Source: Ornithodoros turicata
Lineage: Eukaryota > Arthropoda > Arachnida > Ixodida > Argasidae
NCBI RefSeq assembly: GCF_037126465.1
Contig: NC_088203.1
Location: 97,712,668-97,776,667, forward strand
DNA: 64,000 nt
Direction of reading: 5' to 3'
Numbering within the stretch: the stretch's first letter is position 1; each line of letters begins with the position of its first letter. Shown one piece after another: positions 44,216 to 55,681 of this stretch. Both the position numbers and the translations under genes were made by a program. The notes under the pieces were generated by a model. The model had not been told where the DNA came from. It did no database searches and was given only the letters and a program-made list of their open reading frames with translations.

Positions 44216-45166
44216 CGAAAAAGTATCGAAATTTCACAAACAGTTCACCGTGTTCATTAAGCATTTCTTGGAAATCAAACGAAAGTGACGAGTGAATTGT
44301 GTATAACGGGAATACCACTTCCGCATTCCAACGCCGGCTTGTCGAGCTTCCGTGAACCTCATGCACCGCAGAAAGCTCATACCACCACCACCACCAATAA
44401 AAACAACAGCAACAATAAATGATAGAAAAGCAATGATGACCACCACCATACGAATCAGGAATGTAAGCACAATTCGTGGCTGCGCTACACCTGCTGGAAG
44501 CAAAAGTATTAGTGGAATGCTGGTGGCGCTATGAGAGTGTAATAATTTCATTGTTGCTTGCCGCTCGAAGTATTCCTCTTTTAATTAGAGGAGCCAATGC
44601 AGGAACAATTTGTGGAATGGTTAATGTTCGCAGCCGTAATCAAGTACGCTTAATTTATGGTGCGCGGGCTGCGAAGCATCTGAAATGTTTTTGCTACAGG
44701 AAAGAGGTCTCCTGGAACGCAGGCACCACAATATGTCAGTGTTGATGCATTGTTTTTCGGCGTTAGTCGTGTGACAGGAATATCTTAACGAGATTTACGA
44801 ACTGGAAACATTCGATGGTTTAAGATACGCACTGGTAACTGACATTCATTTTTGAAACTGACAACAAAGGTAACCCCGTTTTCCTTGGAAATAATTTAAA
44901 GGACTTCCCCGTTGGAAACACGTATTTCGCGCAGCACTCAATAAGTGCACACCGAATAACAACAACAACAGATGCTGACGATAAGATGGGGTGTTCCACC
45001 GCGGTGGTGCGGTACCCTACCCCATCGCACACTGAACCCAGTATATGCTATGATACATATTTGTGCCATGATACATAGTTATGCAACCTAGAGATAGTGT
45101 CCCGCTTTCTAGTATCAATAACGTAATCGGACACTGGCATTCGGGATTAGGGGCACTGGCTCCCCC
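44216..45166. other. No supported gene
   Basis: Short ORFs and an ACC-rich stretch near 44385-44400 only. Confidence 0.4.
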
Positions 45167-45407
45167 TACACTGTTAAAACAGAACTTCACCACAATGCAC
45201 GCTCCTAGCCAACCATCATTCGGAATGACATCATTCTGTGTCCTGATTTGTTCAAAACAGGGGGGAGGCGCCAATCTGGGACAAGATAATCTGTCCCAGA
45301 TAGGCGCCTCCTGCCATTTTCAACAAATCAATACACAGAATGATATCATTCGGACGGATGGTTGACTACAAGCGTGCTATGTGGTGAAGTTCTGTTTTAA
45401 CAGTGTA
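45167..45407. mobile_element. TA-flanked foldback MITE, subfamily CACTGTTAAAACAG
   Basis: Hairpin from CACTGTTAAAACAGAACTTC to GAAGTTCTGTTTTAACAGTG, with TA at 45167-45168 and 45406-45407. The centre has GGCGCC blocks and GGGACAAGATAATCTGTCCC instead of GGCGTACGCC. Confidence 0.88.
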
Positions 45408-46018
45408 CATTTTCGGATACGCAGGACCGATAGTCCTCCGAATTACCCACTTCCGTACAGGACAGCAATATCATGACTTGCAGGTGTCTCCTTCCTACGA
45501 CGCATAGGCTGGAACATTTCAGTTATTCCGGAGGCGATAACGTGTGGCTATGCCTATTAAGCATCAGTTTTTGAGCTTTGTGTAGATGAATTTATTGCGG
45601 GTATTGAAAAAACACAGACCGTGGTTGTTCAACATGTTTCGTTTATACAGAAATGATGCTGGCCAAAAAAATCGCGCCATTTCATCTTTGAAATCTCTAT
45701 CGTTACACACGTAATGGGGGAGGTTACCGCTCCCAAGCAATGAAGCAACTCACAAGTTATCCTTCATCTGTTGTTGTGTGCTCCATCGTTTGGGTCAATG
45801 GACCTCAAGAATGGGTTGGTCCCTGCAGCGTCCTTGGCAAACAGCTTTGTGTTGACAGTAATCAAGCGGCGTAGCTGCAGTTGGCAGGCAGATGTCGAGA
45901 TGTGGATTCCACCAATCGGCTCTAACGCTTGTGGGCACGTTTCGCCGCGGCGTCAGTGCGAGTATTGGCGGGGATTCCGACATGGTTCGGAACCCATTGA
46001 AACTACACAGTGTGGCCC
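45408..46018. other. No supported gene
   Basis: A 92-codon frame at 45771-46049 overlaps the next MITE and has no domain. Confidence 0.35.
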
Positions 46019-46271
46019 TACACTCTTAAAAATGAACTTCACCGCATAGCACACTCCTCGCCAACCATAATCTCGAATGATATCGTTATCTGCCCTGATT
46101 TGTTGAAAACGGTAGGCGTACGCCTTTTTTGTGACAATTATGAACAGCATAAGTGTCACAAAAAAGGCGTACGCCTCCCGTTTTCAACAAATCAGGGCAG
46201 ATAACGATATCATTCGAGATTATGGTTGGCTAGGAGCGTGCTATGCGGTGAAGTTCATTTTTAAGAGTGTA
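46019..46271. mobile_element. TA-flanked foldback MITE, subfamily CACTCTTAAAAATG
   Basis: Full 249-bp hairpin between TA at 46019-46020 and 46270-46271. Very similar to the copy at 20110-20363, including the GACAATTATGAACAGCATAA loop. Confidence 0.92.
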
Positions 46272-46292
46272 GTACAGGAGCTCATTGCATAT

Positions 46293-46533
46293 TACACTGT
46301 TAAAACAGAACTTCACCACATAGCACGCTCATAGCCAACCATCACTCCGAATGATATCGTCCTGTGTATTCGTTTGTTGAAAATGGGAGGAGGCGCCTAT
46401 CTGGGACAGATTATCTTGTCCCTGATAGGCGCCTCCCCCCTGTTTTGAACAAATCAGGACACAGAATGATATTATTCGGAATGATGGTTGGCTAGGAGTG
46501 TGCTATGTGGTGAAGTTCTGCTTTAACAGTGTA
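46293..46533. mobile_element. TA-flanked foldback MITE, subfamily CACTGTTAAAACAG
   Basis: Hairpin of 237 bp between TA at 46293-46294 and 46532-46533, with a GGGACAGATTATCTTGTCCC centre, as at 45167-45407. It lies 21 bp from the preceding MITE. Confidence 0.9.
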
Positions 46534-46589
46534 CGAGGATCAGGGAATGCAGGTCACAGACTATCTCACACTAAACTTTTTTACACCAA

Positions 46590-46760
46590 TGTTAGTGTAA
46601 GAGGGGTGTATTTTGCAATATACATCCAGATCACACTCATATTACACCCCTTCGAGGCTGATGCTCTCATATATGTGTGTGAACTGGGTGCTAATCTACA
46701 TTGTGTGTGTTTCAAGGGTGTACTAAGGGTGTAATAAGGGTGCAATGCTTTAAGGGTGTT
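46590..46760 (+). repeat. GGGTGTAAT-like degenerate repeat
   Basis: Units such as AGGGGTGTATT, AAGGGTGTACTAAGGGTGTA and ATAAGGGTGCAA recur, with inverse units (ATTACACCCC) on the left side. Related to 5855-5910. Confidence 0.5.
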
Positions 46761-47109
46761 TTGCCGTTTTGTAAAATGTTCAACATTGTCGTAAAATGTT
46801 TGTAAATTTTGTAAAATGTTTAACATCTGTTTTGCTCTTAGAAAGGAAATGCCTTTCTAAGTGAGCTTTTGGTTCGTCATCCCATTTATGTGATGTTTAA
46901 AATTTGTCCCTAAATTTAAGCGCGTATATCCTTACCCGTATATCAGACCGTATATTGGTCCAATGCGGCACCAGTTCGTAATTGCTATATTGGGGGAACG
47001 CAATGTATTACTGTGTGTCATTTTGTGTCACTAGCCATTTTTTCATGCATTACATGTTCATGTTATGCATTTGCTTTGGCTGACATGCATGATACATTGC
47101 CCGCCTGAA

Positions 47110-47435
47110 ATGGAGCATTCCATCTCCCGTGTCTACACCATCCTATGCGCCGGCGATATGGATCCTTGAAAGACCCAGTATTCACTCTAACATCCCTGGT
47201 CTCCAACGCAAGAAAGACGTCCCCACAGTCGTGGCCCACCACCTCACACTGGAGCACCTCGCCTCAACACACCGACTAACTCGCCATATATACACTGATG
47301 GCTCAGTAACCCAAGATAGTTCGAGCGCGGCTTTCTACGTTCCGGATGAAGACCTGGGGCACGGTTTCAAACTCCCCTATACAGTGTCCTCGACAGAAGC
47401 CGAACTGTTCAGTATCCTGGCAGCACTGGAGTGCA
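47110..47435 (+). pseudogene. I-like LINE RNase H N-terminal fragment
   Basis: The frame contains ERPSIHSNIPGLQRKKDVPT and then HIYTDGSVTQDSSSAAFYVP, DEDLGHGFKLPYTVSSTEAE and LFSILAALE. This is the linker and first half of RNase H, with catalytic Asp (TDGS) and Glu (TEAEL) kept. Open without stops for 103 codons, then cut at about 47440, where a minus-strand RT fragment of the same type begins. Confidence 0.75.
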
Positions 47436-47442
47436 AGTGACC

Positions 47443-48415
47443 CACGAACCAAAGCTCGGTGGACGGGCAAAAGCGACGCCATGGTACTGCCCCACTTCAT
47501 GCCTGCAAGATGCCTGATCACCGCAATCCACCGGTGGACCTTGGCTTCCAAGCTCGCTATGTGCTTCACCCATCAAAGCCTGGCGTCTACCGTAACACAT
47601 AGGAAGCGATGAAAAGATGCACTCCTCAGCTGTACACCAGCAACTGAAAGAGGAAATGGATGCGTGTTCCTTCTCGTAAACGGGAGTACCACGGACTTTT
47701 CAGTCGAGATGTCCATGCCGGCCGTTGCGAGGTAGTGCTCAATGGTGTTCAAAGCGTGTTGCAGGTGCCGCTGGATGGCCGGACGGGATTTGCCGCTGGA
47801 CCAAATGCAGATGTCATCCGCGTAGATCGAAATTGACAGTTTCTTTCCAATGCAGCGCCGAATACCAGCCATGGCCACGTTAAACAGAATTGGGCTCAAT
47901 ACGTTCCCCTGTGGAACTCCATGGGTCATCGATACATGCTCTGTATCCCCTTGACGGGTGCGAACAAATAGTTACCTGCCATGGAGGAAGTCCTTAATCC
48001 ATGAGAGAGCTCTGGAGGGTAGGCCAGGCTGGATGTGGGGATGGAGAACGGAGGCATGACTCACGGTGTCGTAAGCGCGTTTAACATCAAGAAACACAGC
48101 CACCACTGTCTTCTTACGCGCCTTTTCTTCTTCCACCGACGTAATGAAGTCAAGAACAGAGTCCATAAAGACCTGTGCTGGCGGAATCCTTTTCCTACAT
48201 TTCCTGCGGGAAGAAGGAGTGCCTCTCGAGTCACCACTCGATTCTGTGGAGGATCATGCGCTCCAACAACTTGCCAAGGCAGCTAGTCAAGCTCACTGGC
48301 CTGAAAGAAGAGAGCTGAGATGGCGATTTTCCCGGCTTCAGTAGTGGGACAACCCGCGCATGCTTCCAGCCCCCCCCCCCCCCCCCCGTCAGGTACTTTC
48401 CCGGTTCTCCAGGAC
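47443..48415 (-). pseudogene. I-like LINE reverse transcriptase
   Basis: On the minus strand, in order: WKHARVVPLLKPGKSPSQLS, SFRPVSLTSCLGKLLERMIL, KKTVVAVFLDVKRAYDTVSH, MTHGVPQGNVLSPILFNVAM, SISIYADDICIWSSGKSRPA, AGMDISTEKSVVLPFTRR, and MKHIASLEAKVHRWIAVIRH with LAGMKWGS. These are the fingers, palm and thumb of a non-LTR RT. The YADD catalytic box (47813-47824) is intact. Several frameshifts and a stop break the frame, and a C-run at 48370-48388 lies near the start. Endonuclease and RNase H in this orientation are missing. Confidence 0.85.
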
Positions 48416-49580
48416 GTGTTAAATACCTCGAGCAGGCACTTCTGGCATCGAAAATGACACTCGAGCGTGTGATGCGTGATTGTCGAGCAGGCAAGGTGAA
48501 AAAAAATCTATGGTAAAAACTTTGGCGAAGCGACGACGATGTTCGAGTGGCTCGAGGTTGAGACTTAGTTTTAACGCGGAAACACAGGTAGTGAATGAGT
48601 AATCATTGACAACGAAGCGGGCAGCGCGATTTTGAATGGCTTCGATGGCATCACAGAGATAGTTTTGGGGAGGGTCCCATATTTCGGATGCGCATTCAAG
48701 CTTGCTTCGTACCAGAGTGGTGAAAGTTAGAAGCTTGAGATGGACAGGTACCGATCTTAGAGTGCGTCTGACAAAGCCCAAGGAACGAGAAGCATTGGTC
48801 ACAATGTGATTAATGTGTTCGTTCCAAGTTAAGTTGGAAGAGAGGTGAACGCCAACATATTTGTAGGAATCTGCTCTGGTTAATACTAAATCGCTAATTG
48901 TGTAGCAGAAGGGAGAGAGATATGAGGCACGTCGGGGCGAGAAAATGTCACGATGCAGCACTTAAGTATATTCAGGGGCATTCGCCACTCATCACACCAG
49001 CATTGAATTAGGGCAAGGTCGGTTTGTAAGGATAGTTGGTCAGTAGGAGAGTTGATTTGCCTGTATACAACGCAACCATGGGCGAATATTCTGATAGTGA
49101 AAGATATGCCTGAAGGAAGGTCATTAACATATATGAAGAATAGAAGGGCACCAAGAACTGAGCACTGAGGGACTCCCGAAAGGACAGGGACGGTTGAAGA
49201 TATGCGGTTATAACATGAGACTGCGAACGAGCGCTTATAAAGAAATTGAGTTAGCCAACGGACGACAGTCTTGGTTGGAGGTCAGGACGACAGGTCGAGG
49301 TTCAGGAGAGAGATTTTGTACATAAGCTTCGGGTGAGGCACCATGTCAAAGGCTTTGCGGAAATCTAAGAGGATGGCGTCGATCTGATGCTTGTTGTCAG
49401 CGTGGAAAAATATGTCATGAACGAAACAAGCTAGTTGAGTTTCACAAGAATAGTATTTTTAGAAACCATGCTGCAGCGGGTAGAAAAACTCTTTTTTCCT
49501 CAAGGAATTTGACTAAGTTTGAGAAGATTATGTGTTCAAGAATTTTGCATGCGATACAAGTTATAGAAATGAGGCGATAG
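48416..49580 (-). pseudogene. CR1-like LINE reverse transcriptase and C-terminal region
   Basis: On the minus strand from about 49575: RLISITCIACKILEHIIFSN, then DAILLDFRKAFDMVPHPKLM, SGVPQCSVLGALLFFIYVND, and the catalytic box read as FAHG (49075-49086) instead of FADD. CDEWRMPLNILK follows. After a frameshift near 48960 the next frame gives YKYVGVHLSSNLTWNEHINH, LTFTTLVRSKLECASEIWDP, IEAIQNRAARFV and LEPLEHRRRFAKVF. One stop lies near 49285. Loss of both catalytic aspartates makes the RT inactive. It is a different LINE clade from the RT that begins right after it at 48415. Confidence 0.85.
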
Positions 49581-49917
49581 TTATTAACATATACGTACAC
49601 ATTAACTCATACACATTAACATACGCATTTGCCGTGCGCACGTGAGCCCGCGGTCACTTATATAAAAAAAATGCATGCATTTCATACATTAGCAACACTA
49701 TACACGGCTGCACTGATGCTTGAAATATTTAAAATTAGAGAAGATATCAATATCAGGACAGTCAATGGCATTAAAGGACAATTATATACGGGATGTTGGA
49801 ATCACGGGATGTGTTTTATGGGGATAAAATAAGAAGGAATGATGCAACCGTGACGAGTCACGAAAGCAAATGATGTACACTTGATGTGGGCAGCTATGGA
49901 TAGTCATTACTTATTTG
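49581..49917. other. No supported gene
   Basis: AT-rich spacer between a LINE and a hAT-like element. Confidence 0.45.
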
Positions 49918-50501
49918 TAGAGATGGGACGAATCGAGGATTTCTCGAATCCAAGTCCGAATTCAAGGAAGGTTCCGCGAATCCACGAATTTTACGAATCT
50001 CGAATCTATCGAATCCTCCTCTTCGAAAGAGTTGAAAACGCCAGGGAGAAAACTCTTCTACTGAAAAGTGTTTTGAAGCAGAATTTGATATACATATTTG
50101 TTTAATAAAAAAAACAATTTCGGGAGAAGATATATCCATCATATTCTTCTTCTTCCTATAAGCGTAACTTATTTAGCATGGTGTTCATCGACTACAGGAA
50201 ATACGTAAACTCAGGAGTCTGAATTACCTCCATAAAACTTAGAAGACAATCAAAGCAGAAGCGTGTTACTTTTAAACTTCTAATATCGGAGCTTTCTGTT
50301 GTGGTTTTGGCGCGTCCCGGGGGGCCGCCGGCCAAGCAGGCTTGGAGGCGCCGATTTTAAAAAGAAATAAACAAACGTGGTTTGTGGATTCGAAAGATTC
50401 GATTCACTGTTTTGGCCAATAGGATTCGGATCCGCCAATCTCGAAACCATCCCTAGGGTTCGAGGATTCGCGGATTCCGTTGGCACGCCCCTATATATTT
50501 G
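49910..50501. mobile_element. hAT-like MITE rich in GAATC/GATTC
   Basis: Begins TAGAGATGGGACGAATCGAG (49918) and ends CCGTTGGCACGCCCCTA (to 50493). Both sides are filled with GAATC/GATTC repeats in inverted arrangement. Flanks CTTATTTG (49910-49917) and TATATTTG (50494-50501) agree at 6 of 8 positions. No ORF. Confidence 0.6.
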
Positions 50502-51624
50502 TTGTTGTTATGGATTACCGGATTACCTCTCCGGCGACAAGACGCTCGTATAGCTGAGCAAATATAACCGACGCAATCAGTTTAGGAAATCCTTGGTTCT
50601 TACAGTGTGCACTTTACCGGCAATGGAGACGTGAAGAATAGAACCGCTCTATCACGGCTCTTTACTTAGGAGTGCGTGCAGTGCACCGATTGCTCAGGTG
50701 CGAGTACGTACTACTGACCGAGCCCAGGGGAGTCTCGCGTTTATAATGCTATTTGTGTATTCGCCGACGAGGACAAATTTCTATGACACGCGTGTATGAA
50801 CTATGAAGTCAAGAAAACTTCGAGAAATCTTTCGTTAGCGCAGAGTCGCATTGTACGTCTCAGAACTGCGCGAAACCCACACAAGTTGCGTGTACAGTAA
50901 AATGCACTGCTAGGCATTTTAAACGTTGGTTTAAACGAGTGGTTACAACATAAAAGCAACTGAGTGCTCTATTTTTCGGGTTGAATATTCAATTGAACTG
51001 GGTGAACTGCTCCGGGGACTTACCAGTGAAGCCGGTCAATGTTGAGTAGCGTTTAACGCGCGAAAATTACGTTTGTATTTTACTTGAGACGTGGCAAGGA
51101 ACCGACACTGGTAAGAGGCCCACGAGGAAGTGGTTTCTTGCCAAGTCCGTACCCTTTAAGGGTCGATAAATGACATAAACTGAAAGCACGCAGTAGAAGA
51201 GGAGACGATCGCAGGATACTGGTGAACTGCCTTGAACATAGTGTGCGCGTCAGAGAGAACCGCTCTTCACTGGCGAATTCATGTCCACATTAGGTATTCA
51301 ACAAAATGAAACCGTAAGTGATGCTATACACTGCGAACAGAACACCATACTTTCCTCCATGATGACGACGTCTGCACTTCAGCGCTGTTTCGTTTAAGCT
51401 CCAAAGCAGATTTATGCAGACTGGCGCGTTAGAACAGCACGTTGTCGAAACGATGGGCAATGAATCTCAAAGAATCGCTTCCGTATTCACAATATCTTTC
51501 TTCGGTGCAAAAAAGTTGCAGCTTTTTATATTGCTGAAGTTTGGCGTCAGCACCTTTCGGTTGTGATCCCATTCACGCGGAAACGCATGAGCGCCTTTCC
51601 CCCTTTCGCTTGGCAGTAATGCAC
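50502..51624. other. No supported gene
   Basis: No ORF with a domain, RNA gene or repeat recognised over about 1.1 kb. Confidence 0.4.
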
Positions 51625-53380
51625 TCATCCAAGTCAAGTGCCATAAATCCGTCACTGTTATCTTGGACGCCAACCTCTCGTGGAACGCCCGTATCAGGTA
51701 TACCTGGAAGCGAAGTTCAACGCTGGGCCAACGTCATTTCCCACTTCGCTTACGGTGCATGGGGGATTGATCACAAATCACTCCTATCGATTCATGGAGC
51801 ATTAGTTCGCGGAACCATTCTCTACAGCCTATAGGTTTTATCCGTCATCTCATGAACTTCTCAACAGAGTTTGCCGTATGTTTGGCAGAAGCTTGAGGAT
51901 CTGCCTTGGAGTACCGGCGCCGCTGAAACGCGCATGATGGTGTCAGAGGCCCGAGAGCTGCCAGTAGAGGTCTTACGTCTCAGGGAAACTATTCGCCATT
52001 ATCTACGCCTCGTCGCTGAACATTACCGTCACCCGTTCATCTCGAAACAAAAAAAAAAAAGAAAGAAAAAAAAAGGCGGGGGTAGAGAAACTTTTCTTGC
52101 TACATCTCTAGCTAGGCCGTAAAGCCGTTGGTACCGATCTTCGTTGGCAGATCCTTCGTCCCGAGTATCCCTCCATGGGCATTTTCCATGCGTTCGATCT
52201 CCGCTACCGTTCCTCGGCTCAAGAACAAGAAGGATCACGTTGCAGCACCAGTGTTGTAACAACTTGGACTAGACATGATGCAGTGGCGATACCCTACGCA
52301 GACTGCACACACAGATGGGTCCACCAACCTCCACTGCTCCACTGATGCCTTTACTATTCCGGCTGCGTCATCGTGCCGCGGATACCGTCTCTCGCACCGC
52401 ACATCCTCCAAGTCTGCAGAGTTGCATGCATTTTGTTCTCTTTTAAGCACATTCCAACTGCCGATATCAGCAGCTGGGTGATATACTGTGACTCCAAGGC
52501 ATCCCTTCAGTGTACAGCGAGCATGGGTATCCGTGTATCGCTGGCGCCAGTGGTTGTGGCAATACTTCGGGAGCTACGCCGCCTTGAGTTGAGCGGGCAC
52601 TCTGTCTACTTCCAGTGGGTTCCTCCACACTGCGGCATCCGCGGGAATGAAGAGGCTGACGGCGAGTTATGTTTATTAAAAAAAGAAAGGGAGGCAAGGT
52701 TAGTCAGGCGTAGGCCGACTCACTATTCCTTTAAAAAAACTCACCCAAAAAAATGGGGGGGGGGGGCTGCGGCAGCTGCATCCCAGATCAAGCATGCGGA
52801 TTATTCTCCCAAAGGGGTCAGCCGAACCTTTCTCAATGATGTGGTGAGGCCCCTCGCACATGCAAAATAGCCTCGTGAGGTTGCGTCGAACGTTGCATGC
52901 TTCTGTGGCGTTTACGACTCAATGTCGCCTTCACCACTGTCTTCCGGGATAAGCTGAGCTACAGTAACACGGCACTGTGCCCAGCTTGCCACACCCCAGC
53001 TACGATTCCCCATATCATCGAGGACTCTGACCGGTACACGTGTGAACGCCGCGTGTTTCGATGCCAACCCGAGCTCAATGACCACAGACTATTCAGCTTT
53101 TCCGAAGTACTTAGCCCATGGAGCTCCCCTGCGCATCAGTGCTGGGCTCTTCGCTCCCTTTTTGCTTTCGTAAAGCCACTGGCCTCCTCGAAGGGCTCTA
53201 AACAGAACTCCGACGACCTGTCTTCGCCTTGGCGCTCACCATTAATTCGTCCTCTCATATTAACCGCTCTGAAATGGGGTAGAGTCCTATGGCTACCACG
53301 TGGAACCACGTCAGCATCAGTTGTCTATCATTTATTGTTGTTGAATAGAATATTTGTTGTTGTATATTTATTGTTGTTAT
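51625..53380 (+). pseudogene. I-like LINE: RT end, RNase H, zinc-knuckle tail, 3' end
   Basis: In order across several frames: VTVILDANLSWNARIRYTWK (RT end), IDHKSLLSIHGALVRGTILY, AAETRMMVSEARELPVEVLR (linker), and RNase H as THTDGSTNLHCSTDAFTIPA, SHRTSSKSAELHAF, WVIYCDSKASLQCTASMGIR and VPPHCGIRGNEEADGE. All four RNase H acidic residues can be found. The tail is RLRLNVAFTTVFRDKLSYSN, TALCPACHTPATIPHIIEDS and DRYTCERRVFRC. A-runs at about 52050-52070 and G/A-runs near 52675-52765 interrupt it. The 3' UTR has AAATGGGGTAGAGTCC and TTGTTG runs. At least four frameshifts. Confidence 0.85.
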
Positions 53381-53559
53381 CTGTTTTTGCTGTTGGAGTT
53401 TTCATCTCAACCCCACCAATCTGGTTTCTGGCATCGGCAGTCAACAGAAGAGACGTTGTAACAAGGGTTACTGGTATTGTTCTCATTATCAGCACAAGTT
53501 GTTCGTGCTATCAACCAGCCCGTCGCCATCAATTGCCCCCACATACATCCCGTAACCTA

Positions 53560-53825
53560 CACTCTAAGAAAAAAATGGTGTGAAATGGTGGTAACTTCCA
53601 CAGTTACCACCTAGGTCAACATAGCGTCTGATAAAGGGTGGTCGAAGTAGCTTGCCGTTGTTGGATGCACTCAAGTGGGCATTGTCACGACTATAGCCCA
53701 AAAAAAAGAGGGGGAGAAGAGGGGTACGCCCCCCCCCCCCCCCCGCTCACCGAAGCGGCAATCAGTGGCAATGGCTGGCGGGCAACCTGCTATGCGGTAA
53801 AGTTCTGTTTTGGGAGTGAGGTAGG
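53560..53825. mobile_element. Decayed foldback MITE with inserted repeat sequence
   Basis: TACACTCTAAGAAAAAAATG at the left, and CAACCTGCTATGCGGTAAAG with TTCTGTTTTGGGAGTG at the right, fit the termini of the TA-flanked family. The middle carries a GCCGTTGTTGGATGCACTCA block seen also near 32540 and 38640. Confidence 0.45.
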
Positions 53826-55033
53826 TAGAATTTTGCAACCTTTGAATATTGCACACTTAGAATATGCACAACGTATGCGAGAATTACCTTACCTCCTATA
53901 TTACATCCTCCTTACATTACCTCCTAAAACGTGTAACTACTCCACTCTTTTTTATAAGAGTGTACGCCTTTGAAAGAAGAACAAGCTGCTGCTGCTGCTT
54001 CAGAAATCCAGTAGACACATTAGGATCCATCTCAGTCAGCAGTCATCGCCCCGAAGCGCGTCATTTTCGTCCTTATGGTGACCACGTAAGGCAGTTTCTG
54101 TGGTACACAGTGCGTTTTGTCTGAACGAAATAAAAGTAATGAGGAGATGTCAATAAAACGCCCCTAACCTCATTGCACTTTTTTTGGTTTCGCTTGCACC
54201 CCGCGAAGATTTCCAGCTGATGTGACTCTTCCGCGTAATGTTTATTTCATGACGCGCCGGAAGCAACTGCTCTGGCTTCGTTGCCCCCTGTCCCTCCTGA
54301 ATAGAGTTGCACCAGACAGGTGAAGCTTTCCCTGGCAATGAATCAGGGAAAAGAATGGTCTTTCAGTAAGCCTATTTCTCGTGGAAATTGCGAAAGAGCT
54401 ACCAGCTTTTTTTGCTGACTTTCCGTTTCAGGTCTATGCTATTTATAGGAGCCTCAGTGTCTGTGCACTTTTGATGCAGTACTGTCTAATACGAACTCGG
54501 TGTTATAGCAATCCGTAAAGAATCGCAGAAATATAAACAGAATTTTGGAAAGGTTGCTGTAAGTAAACAGGGTGCCTTGTATTGGATGCGCAACCTGGTG
54601 GATACGAAAGGATCAGATAATATTGCACCCAACCTCTACGCACAGGACGTGCGCGATATGGTGGCCCACTCGACGAATAGTATAGCGCTATTTATTGTAA
54701 TATAAAAATTACGTTTTTCTAACGTTTGCATACTAATAAATACTTGCATAAGAAAACGAAGAAGATGATGATAATAATAATCCTATATAATATAATAATA
54801 ATAATTGGGAGTAGATTTACACGGAAGGTAAAAACAAATAATAACGTTTGAGGTGTTACAAAAAAAAAGAAAAAAAAACTGTTGGTGGTAGTAGTGTTCG
54901 TGGAAACAGCTTGTTGTTGTTGGCTTCACAGCAGCGGGCCATGGTCACAACTGTAGCTGTAGATGATGGTGAACTGGTGATAAGATGATGGAGTAAAGCA
55001 GGCAGGCTGTTGATTGTTCACGTGCTACATCAG
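53826..55033. other. No supported gene
   Basis: Contains TAA-type microsatellite sequence at about 54765-54805 and a GCT run near 53984-54000. No coding signal recognised. Confidence 0.4.
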
Positions 55034-55161
55034 TTAACACCCAATCCAAAATTGTGTCCCCAACAGCTCAACCAGCGTGTAGCAGAGTACGTATATGCTG
55101 AGGGGATAATACAGTGCAAATAATGTTGTGAATGTCGTGAGAGCAATCACTATTCCCGCAA
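55034..55161 (-). CDS. Possible terminal exon of a small membrane protein
   Basis: On the minus strand an acceptor-like TTTGCTTTCTTCCAG is followed by an open frame, AGIVIALTTFTTLFALYYPL, then SIYVLCYTLVELLGTQFWIG and C-stop. It is strongly hydrophobic and could form one or two membrane helices. No upstream exon with a matching donor was identified and I recognise no family, so this may be chance. Confidence 0.2.
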
Positions 55162-55681
55162 CTGGAAGAAAGCAAACTGCGAAAAGCATTTTACAAAGCT
55201 CTTCTCCTCTCTTTTGTATGTTTGTTTGTTTAGTATGGGTTGTGGGAGAAGTTAGCCAAGGCAGGGCTGGCTCGCAGCTCTTCTGACGCCATAGAAGCAC
55301 GGCCGAGTTGAAGTTCTGTGCTGGGGTGTGTGAGGTACGAGCGCAATCAATGCTTGGCATTCTCAGCGCTGTGCTTGTGGGCGAGATGGAACTCAATAGC
55401 CGGAGCTATGTGGTGGAAGCTGCCAATATTACCGGAAAGGATATGCCCCCTCTGAGGAGAGACTCCTCTTTATAGACGATGAGATTATTCTGAGGAGAAG
55501 AAAGGGGAAAGTAATAACTGCATGGAAAAAGTGTTCGCAATTGCGCCTCGAGTGCACGCTGGTTCAAAGTTGGCGAGTAAGGTGTTGGAGTGTGCAAGGG
55601 TAGAGCAAAAAGGGAATGGAGCACTTACGTGAAGTTCGCGGGGCACCAAAAGAGGTTGGAAATGACAAACGCTGTGTGGTA
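55162..55681. other. No supported gene
   Basis: A 72-codon minus frame at 55406-55624 has no recognisable domain. Confidence 0.4.
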
